Source of the DNA: Cohnella baijiui
Lineage (GTDB): Bacteria; Bacillota; Bacilli; Paenibacillales; Paenibacillaceae
Length of the DNA stretch: 64,000 nucleotides
Direction: 5' to 3'
Assembly: GCF_020731285.1 (NCBI RefSeq)
Contig: NZ_JAJFOW010000033.1
Coordinates: forward strand, 1 to 64,000
The translations under genes and the position numbers were made by a program. Below, piece after piece: positions 18,342 through 26,701 of this stretch. The notes under the pieces were generated by a model. It was not told the origin of the DNA and did not search any database. It saw only the letters and a list, made by a program, of their open reading frames with translations. How positions within the stretch are numbered: position 1 is the first letter of the stretch; each line of letters begins with the position of its first letter.

Positions 18342-18378
18342 CTTAACCCAGCGCTCCCGGGTGCTGGGTTAAGTTTTT
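18342..18378 (+). terminator. Intrinsic terminator after the binding-protein gene
   Basis: CTTAACCCAGC (18342-18352) pairs perfectly with GCTGGGTTAAG (18363-18373), followed by a T-run. It would limit readthrough into the GH36 gene. Confidence 0.9.
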
Positions 18379-18406
18379 ATTCGAGTAGAAAGGCGGTGCC
18401 GCACGG

Positions 18407-20515
18407 ATGATGGCTGGCCAAACGATCGAACACGCGGAAAACGGCATTTATCTGACGGTGAAAGTGACGGAGGAAGGTGACGTCCGGCTGCTGCATTTCG
18501 GCCCGGCGCCGTACGACGGCACGGACGTGCGGGAGGAGCAGGCCCAAGGCTATCGCCTGCTGGAGCTGCAGCTCACGGGAGAGGACCGGGCGGAATACCA
18601 CGGCCGGACGCATCGCGCGTCCTACCCTGGGCTGCGGATGCGGTACGCGGATCATCGCGATACCCGCAACGCGACGGGCCGCAAGCTGGAGATCGTGCAA
18701 AAGGACCCGGTCACCGGACTAACGGCGACGTCACACTTTCAGTTTTTTAACGGCATCTCCGTCACCCGTTGCTGGACCGAGCTCCATCACGAGGGAGCGG
18801 AGCCGGTCGGCGTCGAGTACGTGTCTTCATTTGCATTGACCGGACTGGACCGGGGCGGGGCGGCGGACCGGGACGAGAAGATGCGACTGTCCATCCCGCA
18901 CACCGGCTGGCAGAGCGAGCTGCAGTGGCGGACGTACGCGCTGCCGGAGTTGGGGCTGTCCCACGTAACAGACCGCGGCTCCAAGCGGATCTCTTGCAGC
19001 AATACGGGCTCGTGGTCGGCTGCCGAGCACCTCCCGATGGCGCTTCTGGACAATCGCGAGACGGACACACAGCTCTATTGGCAAATCGAGCACAACGGCT
19101 CGTGGCATTGGGAAATCTTCGAGCAGTTCGACCGGCTGACGCTGCTCGCGAGCGGTCCGACCGAGCACGATAACCACTGGTGGATCGAGCTGGCGCCCGG
19201 CGAGACGTTCGCGTCGGTGCCGTGCGCGGTAGGGACGTCGACCGGCGGATTCGACGCGGCGATCGGCGAGCTGACCCGCTACCGGCGGGCGATCCGGCGT
19301 CCGAACGACGACAACCGGCTGCTGCGGGTCATTTTCAACGACTACATGAATTGCCTGTGGGGCAAGCCCACGACGGCTAAGCTGCTACCGCTCGTCGACG
19401 CCGCGGCCGAGGCGGGCTGCGAGTACTTCTGCATCGACGCGGGCTGGTACGCGCCCGGCGACTGGTGGGACGGCGTCGGCGAGTGGCTTCCGTCGGACGA
19501 GCGGTTCCCGGAGGGAATCAAGTACGTGCTGGACTACATTCGCGGCAAAGGTATGATTCCCGGCCTCTGGCTCGAACTCGAGGTCATGGGCATCCACAGT
19601 CCGAAGCTGCGCGACGCGGACGATAGCTGGTTCTTCATGCGGCACGGCAAGCGGGTGAAGGACCGGAGCCGGTATCAGCTCGACTACCGCAACCCGGCGG
19701 TCATCGCGCATGCGAACGAAGTCGTGCGGCGGCTCGTTGAGGACTACGGCGTCGGCTACATCAAGATGGACTATAACATCAATGCCGGCATCGGCACCGA
19801 GACCGACGCGGACAGCTTCGGCGACGGCCTGCTGCAGCACAACCGCGCTTATCTTGCCTGGCTGGACGGGATTTTCGCCAAGTACCCGGACCTTGTCATC
19901 GAGAATTGCTCGAGCGGCGGCATGCGCATGGACTACGCGATGCTGAGCCGGCACAGCATCCAGTCGACGAGCGACCAGGAAGACTGCGTAAACTACGCGG
20001 CGATCGCCGCCGCATCGCCGTCGGCGCTGACGCCGGAGCAGTCTGCGATCTGGTCGTACCCGCTGCGCGAAGGGGACGACGAGGAGGTCGTGTTCAACAT
20101 GGTTAACGCGATGCTCCTGCGCGTGCATCAGAGCGGCCACCTGGCCGAGTTGAGCCCGCGCCGCCGGGCGCTCGTAAAGGAGGCGCTCGATTATTACAGG
20201 GCGATGCGCGGCGACATCGCGGCGGGGCTGCCGTTTTGGCCGCTCGGCCTGCCGACGCAGCAGGACGACTGGATCTGCCTCGGCCTGCGGCACGGGGATC
20301 GGGCGTATCTGGCCGTATGGCGTGTACGTGGCGATTCGCGAGAGACGACGCTGCCCGTACCGGCCTGGGCGGGCGCGGAAGTCGACGTGCGCATCGCCTA
20401 CCCGGGCGCGCATGCCGGCAGCGAAGCCGTCTGGCTGCGCGAGGCGGGCGCCGTCCGCGTGACTCTGCCCTGCTGCCGGACGGCGCGCCTCCTCGAGCTG
20501 CGGCTGCGCAGGTAA
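18407..20515 (+). CDS. Alpha-galactosidase, glycoside hydrolase family 36
   Basis: 702 residues, the usual length for GH36. The TIM-barrel region carries YFCIDAGWYAP, GLWLELEVMG, YIKMDYNINAG (nucleophile Asp near residue 453), ENCSSGGMRMDY and STSDQED (acid/base Asp near residue 522), all GH36 landmarks. No signal peptide, so it hydrolyses imported alpha-galactosides in the cytoplasm. Start ATG 18407 (second ATG at 18410) behind AAAGGCGG. It completes the galactoside locus; the terminator just upstream suggests its own promoter or partial readthrough. Confidence 0.93.
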   Translation: MMAGQTIEHAENGIYLTVKVTEEGDVRLLHFGPAPYDGTDVREEQAQGYRLLELQLTGEDRAEYHGRTHRASYPGLRMRYADHRDTRNATGRKLEIVQKDPVTGLTATSHFQFFNGISVTRCWTELHHEGAEPVGVEYVSSFALTGLDRGGAADRDEKMRLSIPHTGWQSELQWRTYALPELGLSHVTDRGSKRISCSNTGSWSAAEHLPMALLDNRETDTQLYWQIEHNGSWHWEIFEQFDRLTLLASGPTEHDNHWWIELAPGETFASVPCAVGTSTGGFDAAIGELTRYRRAIRRPNDDNRLLRVIFNDYMNCLWGKPTTAKLLPLVDAAAEAGCEYFCIDAGWYAPGDWWDGVGEWLPSDERFPEGIKYVLDYIRGKGMIPGLWLELEVMGIHSPKLRDADDSWFFMRHGKRVKDRSRYQLDYRNPAVIAHANEVVRRLVEDYGVGYIKMDYNINAGIGTETDADSFGDGLLQHNRAYLAWLDGIFAKYPDLVIENCSSGGMRMDYAMLSRHSIQSTSDQEDCVNYAAIAAASPSALTPEQSAIWSYPLREGDDEEVVFNMVNAMLLRVHQSGHLAELSPRRRALVKEALDYYRAMRGDIAAGLPFWPLGLPTQQDDWICLGLRHGDRAYLAVWRVRGDSRETTLPVPAWAGAEVDVRIAYPGAHAGSEAVWLREAGAVRVTLPCCRTARLLELRLRR

Positions 20516-20550
20516 GGCGCCGCGCAGGTGCCGCTTGGTGCGTGCCGGTA

Positions 20551-20640
20551 CGATCGTCGAAACAATCGACTAATCGGGGGCGGGTGGGAGTTATACGGGC
20601 ACGATCGTCGAAACAATCGACGATCTACCGTTCAAGGTAG
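20551..20640. repeat. Leader of array B2: two GTCGAAACAATCGAC dyads plus CTACC/GGTAG hairpin
   Basis: GTCGAAACAATCGAC occurs at 20556 and 20607, exactly 51 bp apart; the second runs into GATCTACC-GTTCAA-GGTAG (hairpin 20625-20640). The hairpin segment is identical to that before array B1. Confidence 0.85.
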
Positions 20641-20650
20641 TTTATGCGTC

Positions 20651-21318
20651 GGCAAAAGTTACTCGGAAAATCCGCACAATTCCGGCGCAATGAAGGGCTT
20701 CGGCGAAAGTTACTCGGAAAATCCGCACAACTCCGGCGCAATGGACGAGCTTCGGTAAAAGTTACTCGGAAAATCCGCACAACTCCGGCGCAATGGACGA
20801 GCTTCGGTAAAAGTTACTCGGAAAATCCGCACAATTCCGGCGCATGGACGGACCTCGGCAAAAGTTACTCGGAAAATCCGCACAACTCCGGCGCAATGAA
20901 GGGCTTCGGCAAAAGTTACTCGGAAAATCCGCACAATTCCGGCGCATGGTCGCGCTTCGGCAAAAGTTACTCGGAAAATCCGCACAACTCCGGCGCATGG
21001 ACGGACTTTGGCAAAAGTTACTCTGAAAATCCGCACAACTCCGGCGTAATGAAGGGCTTCGGTAAAAGTCACTCGGAAAATCCGCACAATTCTGGCGCAT
21101 GGACGGACTTCGGCAAAAGTTACTCGGAAAATCCGCACAACTCCGGCGCAATGAAGGGCTTCGGTAAAAGTTACTCGGAAAATCCGCACAATTCTGGCGC
21201 ATGGACGGACTTCGGCAAAAGTTACTCTGAAAATCCGCACAACTCCGGCGAAATGAAGGGCTTCGGCAAAAGTTACTCGGAAAATCCGCACAATTCCGGC
21301 GCATAGACGGACTTCGGC
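20651..21318. repeat. Tandem array B2, 13 units of 51-52 bp, partly as alternating dimers
   Basis: Thirteen units of family B have their AAAG at 20654, 20705, 20757, 20809, 20860, 20911, 20962, 21013, 21064, 21115, 21166, 21217 and 21268. Two flavours differ in a 9-10 bp block (TGGACGGAC versus ATGAAGGGC) and alternate strictly over the last six units, giving a 102-bp higher-order repeat. The stretch 20516-21370 contains only this array and its leader. Confidence 0.93.
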
Positions 21319-21371
21319 GTGATACGCGCGGCCGGCAGCCGCTTGCAGCTGCTCGCCCGTCCTTATGAAAA

Positions 21372-21412
21372 ACGGCGAACCGGTTCCCCGAAAGGGACCC
21401 GCGGTTCGCCGT
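21372..21412 (-). terminator. Intrinsic terminator of the minus-strand hydrolase
   Basis: ACGGCGAACCG (21372-21382) pairs with CGGTTCGCCGT (21402-21412); on the minus strand it is followed by TTTTTCAT. It sits 8 bp past the stop at 21420. Confidence 0.85.
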
Positions 21413-21419
21413 CTTAACG

Positions 21420-22295
21420 TTAGACGCACGAAGTCGCCAAGAGGTAGTCCAGCGCGTCCGGAACGACGGCCGGGGACGTCATGAGGTGCGTCAAGCCCTG
21501 CAGCCGCGTCAGCGTCGCGCCCGGGATTCGTTCGGCGAGATACTCGGCGTGGGCGATCGGGATGGACGCGTCCGCTTCGCTGTGCCAAAACCGGATCGGG
21601 ACGCGCAGCTCCTCGAATGCGATCCTCCAAGGCCGGCCGAACGTCCGGTAGTCGTCGATCATGCCGTCCGCCGACCGGGTGCTCTCCGCGACCATCTGCG
21701 CGAAGAACTCGCGCGCCTGCGCCGTCAGCAGGCTTTGCTCGGCCGCCGGCAGGCGAGCGCGATACTGCTCGACAAACGACGCCGGGTCGGCCTGCGCCCG
21801 CGCCGCGAAGGCGGCGATCGCGTCCGGCGTCGCGATGGCGGCGAGCAGCAGCGCCTGCTCCTGCTGCGACGTCGCCTCCAGCACCTCCGGCGCGTAAACC
21901 GGGCCGAGGCCGGCCGCGATCGCGACGCGCGAGACGCGCTCCGGCGCTTCGGCCGCCAAAGCCAACGCGAACGGCGCGCCGCCCGAGCTGGCGAACGCGG
22001 CGAACCGTTCCGCGCCGAGCGCATCGGCCACGCGCAGCAGATCCGCCGTCACGTGGCCCAGCGTCCGCCCCGGCAGCGGATCGGACAGCCCGTAGCCGGG
22101 CCGCTCAACCGCGACGATCCGGCAAGCGGCATGACCGGGTGCGCTCGCCAGCTTGTCCATCGCCGCGAAGGCCGCTCCGATCCGCGCCCCGGGCGTCCCG
22201 TGCATGGCCAGAATCGTTTCCCCGCCTTCGTTTCCGTATACCGCATACCCGATTTTCCGCCCGCTGGGGAGCGTTAGGATCTCATCCTTCTTCAA
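21420..22295 (-). CDS. Alpha/beta-hydrolase
   Basis: 291 residues with the alpha/beta-hydrolase order: MHGTPGAR oxyanion region (near residue 31), VAVERPGYGLSDPL, nucleophile elbow FASSGGAPFALAL (Ser near residue 105), acid in FWHSEADASIPIAHAEY, and catalytic His in LQGLTHLMTSP. Similar to the proline-iminopeptidase/epoxide-hydrolase-like group, but the substrate cannot be named. Monocistronic, with its own terminator. Confidence 0.88.
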   Translation of the reverse strand: MKKDEILTLPSGRKIGYAVYGNEGGETILAMHGTPGARIGAAFAAMDKLASAPGHAACRIVAVERPGYGLSDPLPGRTLGHVTADLLRVADALGAERFAAFASSGGAPFALALAAEAPERVSRVAIAAGLGPVYAPEVLEATSQQEQALLLAAIATPDAIAAFAARAQADPASFVEQYRARLPAAEQSLLTAQAREFFAQMVAESTRSADGMIDDYRTFGRPWRIAFEELRVPIRFWHSEADASIPIAHAEYLAERIPGATLTRLQGLTHLMTSPAVVPDALDYLLATSCV

Positions 22296-22504
22296 CGCGA
22301 GACCGCTCCTTTCTCCACGTAAGAGTCTACTAGTAACCCTATTCCACTAAGGCGAATAAGATGACTTGTCCCGGATTTTGCGCGTCATTCATTCATAAAG
22401 GGCACCGCCGCTCGAATAAACATCCTGTAAGCGCAAACAAAAATCGGAACCTGCCGCCCATTCCCCCGTACGTCCCACTCATTCCATGGAAGGAGCGATG
22501 TGCC

Positions 22505-23008
22505 ATGGGCACCCGCTTATTGTCCGAAGCCCTCGTCCGCGAGCGGTTTCCCCACCTCCGATATATTCGCATCCACACGAGCAACCGCCACTTGGCGACG
22601 ATCTACGCTTGGAACGATCAACTGCAGCTCTCTGACGCCGATCAGGCGGATCTGAGGAGGTTCGCGGCTGACTATCTGGCCCCGTACGTCTGCTTCCGAG
22701 TCAAAGCCTACTCGATGATCCAGGAAGAAAGCGTACCGCCGGCGGGCGAGCTGCCGGAATGCGTGGAGCGGGCGGCGATGAACCGGGGACTCGATCTGCC
22801 TGGCATCTTGGGCGTGCTGAACGGCATGTTCGAGGAGGGAGAAGTCGTCTTCGACCGGTACGACGCCGCCAGAGGCATCGTCTACCTAAGCGTGCATACG
22901 CAGGTAGGACTAACGGAAATCGAGAGGGAGCTGCTCCACCGATACTTGTACGAACTGATGCCGCTCGGCTCTAGCTTCGAGGTGGCTTTCGACGTCGCGT
23001 TGAAGTAA
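22505..23008 (+). CDS. Conserved hypothetical protein, 167 aa
   Basis: Cytosolic, no membrane segment or signal. ATG 22505 is in the same frame as the longer open frame and lies 7 nt after GGAAGGAGCG. The sequence (RLLSEALVRERFPHLRYIRI at the N-terminus, LHRYLYELMPLGSSFEVAFD at the C-terminus) reads as a real protein with ordinary codon use, but I do not recognise the family. It stands alone between the hydrolase and catalase genes. Confidence 0.65.
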   Translation: MGTRLLSEALVRERFPHLRYIRIHTSNRHLATIYAWNDQLQLSDADQADLRRFAADYLAPYVCFRVKAYSMIQEESVPPAGELPECVERAAMNRGLDLPGILGVLNGMFEEGEVVFDRYDAARGIVYLSVHTQVGLTEIERELLHRYLYELMPLGSSFEVAFDVALK

Positions 23009-23098
23009 ATAAGGGGGAGAGAAAAGACAACGCCAAGCGGTCGGCATCGCTGCCGACCGCTTTTGTCGTGGAGGTGGAGGTGGAGGGGGATCGGACGG

Positions 23099-24562
23099 TC
23101 AACCCTTCGGGGCGAGGTGGCCGAGGTACGGCGCGAGGTCGACCTGCAGCCGATCCGCCAGCCGCTGACCGAGGACGGCGTCCGCACGGTAAAAGTTGCA
23201 CAGCGCCCGCAACTGCGTTTCCGGCGACACTTGAACCAGATCCGCCGTTAGATTGTTCACGAGCGCGGCCTGCTCCGACTCGGTATAGCGATTCCAGACT
23301 TCTCCGGCCTGGCCGAAGTCGTTCGTCTTCCCGATCTTCTGCCGCCCGGCGCTACCCTGAAGCGGCGTCGGCGCCTCTTGGAAAGAAAAGTCCTCCTTCG
23401 GGGTATCCTGATGCCGATTGGGCTCGAAATTGATGGAGGCATTCTGTTGTTTGACCGGCATCGCGCCGTCCCGCTGGTTGTTGCGGACGGGGGCGTAAGG
23501 ACAGTTGATCGGCAGCTGCAAATAGTTGGTGCCGATCCGGTACCGCTGCGTATCCGAGTAAGAGAAAAGCCGGCCCTGCAGCAATTTGTCTTCGGACGGC
23601 TCGATGCCGGGGACGACGACGCCGGGGTTGAAGCCGACCGACTCCGTCTCGGCGAAGACGTTGTCCGGGTTGCGGTTCAGCGTCATCGTCCCGACGGCAC
23701 GGTACGGGATGACGTCCTCGAACCAATCCTTGGTCGGATCGAGCGGATCGAAGTCTAGCGCGTCGATGTCGGCCGGATCGAGAATTTGCGCCACCAAATC
23801 CCACTCCGGATAATCGCCCCGCTCGATCGCTTCGTACAGATCGCGGCTCGCGTGGTTGAAATCGACGGCCTGAATGGCGGACGCTTCCTGAGCGGAAAGG
23901 TTGCGCACCCCGAGCTTCGGCACCCAGCGCAGCTTTACGTAGACGGAGTTGCCATGCGCATTGATCCATTTGAACGCATGCACGCTCGAGCCCCGCATCT
24001 CCCGGTAGTTCGCCGGAATTCCTTCGTCCGAAAAGAGGTGAATGAGCATGTTCGTCGACTCGGGCGTGAGCGACATGAAGTCCCAGTAGCGGTCGGGATG
24101 CTGGATGTTGGTGCGGGGATCGGGCTTTAAGGAATGCACCATATCCGGGAATTTCATGGCGTCGCGGATAAAAAAGACCGGGAGATTGTTGCCGACGAAG
24201 TCGTAGTTGCCTTCGGTCGTGTAAAACTTCACCGCGAATCCGCGCGGATCGCGCAGCGTCTCGGGCGAGTGCTGGCCGTGGACGACGGTCGAGAAGCGGA
24301 CGAACACTGGCGTCTCCGCGCCTTCCTCCTGCAGGAAAGCCGCCTTCGTATAGCGCTTCATGCTGTGGGTCACGCGGAAGACGCCGTGCGCCCCCGCTCC
24401 CCGGGCGTGCACGACGCGCTCCGGCACCCGTTCGCGGTCGAAGTGCGCCAGCTTTTCCAGCAGCTGATAGTCCTCGAGCAGCGTCGGGCCCCGCTGTCCG
24501 GCCGTCTTCGAATTTTGGTTGTCCCCGATCGGCACGCCCTGGTTGGTCGTTAAACGATCCAT
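23099..24562 (-). CDS. katA: Monofunctional haem catalase
   Basis: 487 residues, the small-subunit (clade 3) length. Catalytic His52 lies in VVHARGAGAHGVF, the distal Asn in YDFVGNNLPVFFIRDA (near residue 125) and the haem-ligand Tyr in RLFSYSDTQRYRIG (near residue 335). It breaks down hydrogen peroxide in the cytoplasm. Start ATG 24562 behind AGGGGAGAG. It is divergent from mhqR across 180 bp that include an MhqR-like operator, so control by the same redox regulator is possible but not shown. Confidence 0.95.
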   Translation of the reverse strand: MDRLTTNQGVPIGDNQNSKTAGQRGPTLLEDYQLLEKLAHFDRERVPERVVHARGAGAHGVFRVTHSMKRYTKAAFLQEEGAETPVFVRFSTVVHGQHSPETLRDPRGFAVKFYTTEGNYDFVGNNLPVFFIRDAMKFPDMVHSLKPDPRTNIQHPDRYWDFMSLTPESTNMLIHLFSDEGIPANYREMRGSSVHAFKWINAHGNSVYVKLRWVPKLGVRNLSAQEASAIQAVDFNHASRDLYEAIERGDYPEWDLVAQILDPADIDALDFDPLDPTKDWFEDVIPYRAVGTMTLNRNPDNVFAETESVGFNPGVVVPGIEPSEDKLLQGRLFSYSDTQRYRIGTNYLQLPINCPYAPVRNNQRDGAMPVKQQNASINFEPNRHQDTPKEDFSFQEAPTPLQGSAGRQKIGKTNDFGQAGEVWNRYTESEQAALVNNLTADLVQVSPETQLRALCNFYRADAVLGQRLADRLQVDLAPYLGHLAPKG

Positions 24563-24645
24563 TCGTTTCGTCTCTCCCCTCGCGTTTCGTATCATGAACC
24601 TGATATATGCATATGAGGCGACGGGATAGGCTATGAAAAAACCGC

Positions 24646-24686
24646 TTGACACTCTTCTCTAAATAGAGTATCTTAAAATCGAGATA
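24646..24686 (+). promoter_or_regulatory. mhqR promoter with MhqR-like operator over the -10
   Basis: TTGACA (24646-24651), 17 nt, TATCTT (24669-24674). The -10 is the first half of TATCTTAAAATCGAGATA (24669-24686), which matches 15 of 18 positions of the B. subtilis MhqR operator core TATCTCGAATTCGAGATA. Binding would block transcription of the MarR gene, as expected for autorepression. Confidence 0.82.
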
Positions 24687-24741
24687 TCGCAAAACGAAAC
24701 GTTCCGCATCGCGGCGTGTTCGATCGAAGGAGGTGGAGGGG

Positions 24742-25185
24742 ATGGCGAACGATCAAGCGGGATCGCTCGATCTATACATCGCGCTGTCGCGGGCGAGTCA
24801 GTGGGTAAACGCGCATGCCGACCGGGATATCAAGGGTAACGGACTGAACCGGACGGAGTTCGGGGTACTGGAGCTGCTGTACCACAAGGGAGCTCAGCCG
24901 ATTCAGCAGATCGGCGGCAAGGTGCTGATGAGCAGCGGCAACATTACCTACGTCGTCGACAAGCTCGAGGACAAACGGCTTGTGAAGCGCAGGGCCTCCA
25001 CCGAGGACCGCAGGCTCATCTTCGCGGAGATTACGGACGAAGGCCGGGCATTCATCGAAGAAGTGTTCCCGAAGCACGCGGACGTCATCCGCAAAGCGGT
25101 CGCCGGATTGACGGCGGAGGAGCAGCGGGAGGCGAGCCGGTTGCTGAAAAAGTTGGGGAAGTATGCGCAGGAGGGCTTCAAGTAG
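24742..25185 (+). CDS. mhqR: MarR family repressor, MhqR-like
   Basis: 147 residues with the winged helix-turn-helix of MarR proteins: NGLNRTEFGVLELLYHKGAQ, IQQIGGKVLMSSGNITYVVD and the wing DKLEDKRLVKRRASTEDRRLI. ATG 24742 follows AAGGAGGT. MhqR in B. subtilis represses ring-cleavage dioxygenase and esterase genes and is released by quinones and catechols; here the three genes that follow are exactly that set, and a second copy of its operator stands before them. Family is firm; MhqR identity rests on neighbours and operators. Confidence 0.88.
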   Translation: MANDQAGSLDLYIALSRASQWVNAHADRDIKGNGLNRTEFGVLELLYHKGAQPIQQIGGKVLMSSGNITYVVDKLEDKRLVKRRASTEDRRLIFAEITDEGRAFIEEVFPKHADVIRKAVAGLTAEEQREASRLLKKLGKYAQEGFK

Positions 25186-25218
25186 CGGCAATCGGAATTG
25201 CCCTTCTTGCCGGCCATG

Positions 25219-25236
25219 TATCTTAAATTAAAGATT
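25219..25236 (+). promoter_or_regulatory. Second MhqR-like operator, before mhqP
   Basis: TATCTTAAATTAAAGATT contains the perfect dyad ATCTT-N6-AAGAT and agrees with the operator at 24669 in its first nine bases. It lies 43 bp before the DoxX-type gene. Confidence 0.75.
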
Positions 25237-25278
25237 CTCTACTTTGAATGAAAAATCAAACCATTGGAGGAGTTTACA

Positions 25279-25680
25279 ATGAGTATCGCATGGGGACTGT
25301 TAATCGTAAGGTTGGTTGTCGGGTTGTTGTTCGTGGGACACGGTGCGCAGAAGCTGTTCGGCTGGTTCGGCGGACACGGCCCGAAAGGAACCGGCGGCTG
25401 GATGGAGTCGGTCGGCATCCGTCCGGGGGTGCCGATGGCGATCGCGGCGGGGCTGATGGAGCTGGTCGGCGGCGCGCTCTTCGCGGCCGGGCTGTTCACG
25501 CCGGTAGCTGCTGCGCTGCTCGTCCTGACGATGTTGGGCGCGTTTAAGGTTCATGGCCGCAATGGCCTCTGGGCCGCGTCGAACGGGTACGAGTACCCGC
25601 TGACGCTGATCGCGGTCGCGGTAGGCGTCGCGCTGATCGGGGCCGGCGATTTTTCGCTCGACGCAGCTCTCGCAAATTAA
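25279..25680 (+). CDS. mhqP: DoxX family membrane protein, MhqP-like
   Basis: 133 residues with four membrane segments (LLIVRLVVGLLFVGHGAQKL, GVPMAIAAGLMELVGGALFAAGL, PVAAALLVLTMLGAF, YPLTLIAVAVGVALIGAGDF). The GHGAQKLFGWFGG block is typical of the DoxX family. In B. subtilis the DoxX-type MhqP is encoded with the MhqO dioxygenase, the same order as here. ATG 25279 follows TTGGAGGAG. Probably part of thiol/quinone redox protection at the membrane; the biochemical role is not established. Confidence 0.88.
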   Translation: MSIAWGLLIVRLVVGLLFVGHGAQKLFGWFGGHGPKGTGGWMESVGIRPGVPMAIAAGLMELVGGALFAAGLFTPVAAALLVLTMLGAFKVHGRNGLWAASNGYEYPLTLIAVAVGVALIGAGDFSLDAALAN

Positions 25681-25750
25681 TGCAGTTAAGTTTAACGCGT
25701 GGCAGGACACGGAAATCCAGGTTTTCTAATCAGGAGAGGAGAGATTGAAT

Positions 25751-26701
25751 ATGGCACTTCAAACGGCAGGTATTCATCATATTACGGCGTTCGTCAGAAA
25801 CGCGCAGGTGACGGTTGATTTTTACTCGGGCATTCTGGGGCTTCGGTTGGTGAAAAAGACGATCAATTTCGACGCGCCGGAGGTGTATCACCTGTACTTC
25901 GGCGACCAAATCGGCAGCCCCGGCACGATCATCACGTTTTTCCCATGGCGGGATTCCCGCCAAGGACGCATCGGCGCCGGGCAGGTCGGAACGACGACGT
26001 ACGTCGTACCCGAGGGCACGCTGGACTTCTGGCAGGAGCGTCTGGACCGGTTCGACATTCCGTTCGCGGAGACCGAGCGGTTCGGCGAGTCGTACCTGCA
26101 GCTGGAAGATCCGGACGGCCTGAGAATCGAGCTCGTGGCCCGCGCAGAAGGCGCGAACAGCGCCTGGTCGTTTGGCGGCGTTCCCGCCGAAAAGGCGATC
26201 AAAGGCTTTGGCGGCGCGATTCTGCTGAGCGCCGCGCCGGAACGGACGGCGGCCCTGCTCGAGCAGGTGATGGGCCTCGCCAAAGTCGGGGAGGAAGGCG
26301 GCTACGCCCGCTACCGCTCCACCGCCGACATCGGCAACCTGATCGATGTCAACGTAGAGCCGGTTGCCCATGGTTCGGGAGGCGCCGGAACGGTGCACCA
26401 TATCGCTTGGCGCGCCAAGGACGACGAGGAGCATGCGCGGTGGAGAGCCCTGGTCGAAGGCTCGGGCTACCACCCGACGCCGATCGTCGACCGCCAATAC
26501 TTCAACGCCGTCTACTTCCGCGAGGAAGGCGGCATCCTGTTCGAGATTGCGACGGACCCGCCCGGCTTTGCCCGGGACGAGGCGCCCGACGCGCTGGGCG
26601 AGCATCTGATGCTGCCCGACTGGTACGAACCGCACCGTGCGGTTATCGAAGCGAATTTGTCGCCGATTCAGGTACGGGTATTGGAGGGTGACGCTCAATG
26701 A
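25751..26701 (+). CDS. mhqO: Ring-cleaving dioxygenase, MhqO-like (two glyoxalase domains)
   Basis: 316 residues in two vicinal-oxygen-chelate halves. Metal ligands are visible as GIHHITAFVRN (residues 6-16), VHHIAWRAKDDEEH near residue 215 and FEIATDPPGFARDE near residue 262. MhqO-type enzymes open hydroquinone or catechol rings. Start ATG 25751 behind AGGAGAGGAGAG. The stop overlaps the next gene by 4 bp (ATGA), so the two are coupled. Confidence 0.9.
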   Translation: MALQTAGIHHITAFVRNAQVTVDFYSGILGLRLVKKTINFDAPEVYHLYFGDQIGSPGTIITFFPWRDSRQGRIGAGQVGTTTYVVPEGTLDFWQERLDRFDIPFAETERFGESYLQLEDPDGLRIELVARAEGANSAWSFGGVPAEKAIKGFGGAILLSAAPERTAALLEQVMGLAKVGEEGGYARYRSTADIGNLIDVNVEPVAHGSGGAGTVHHIAWRAKDDEEHARWRALVEGSGYHPTPIVDRQYFNAVYFREEGGILFEIATDPPGFARDEAPDALGEHLMLPDWYEPHRAVIEANLSPIQVRVLEGDAQ

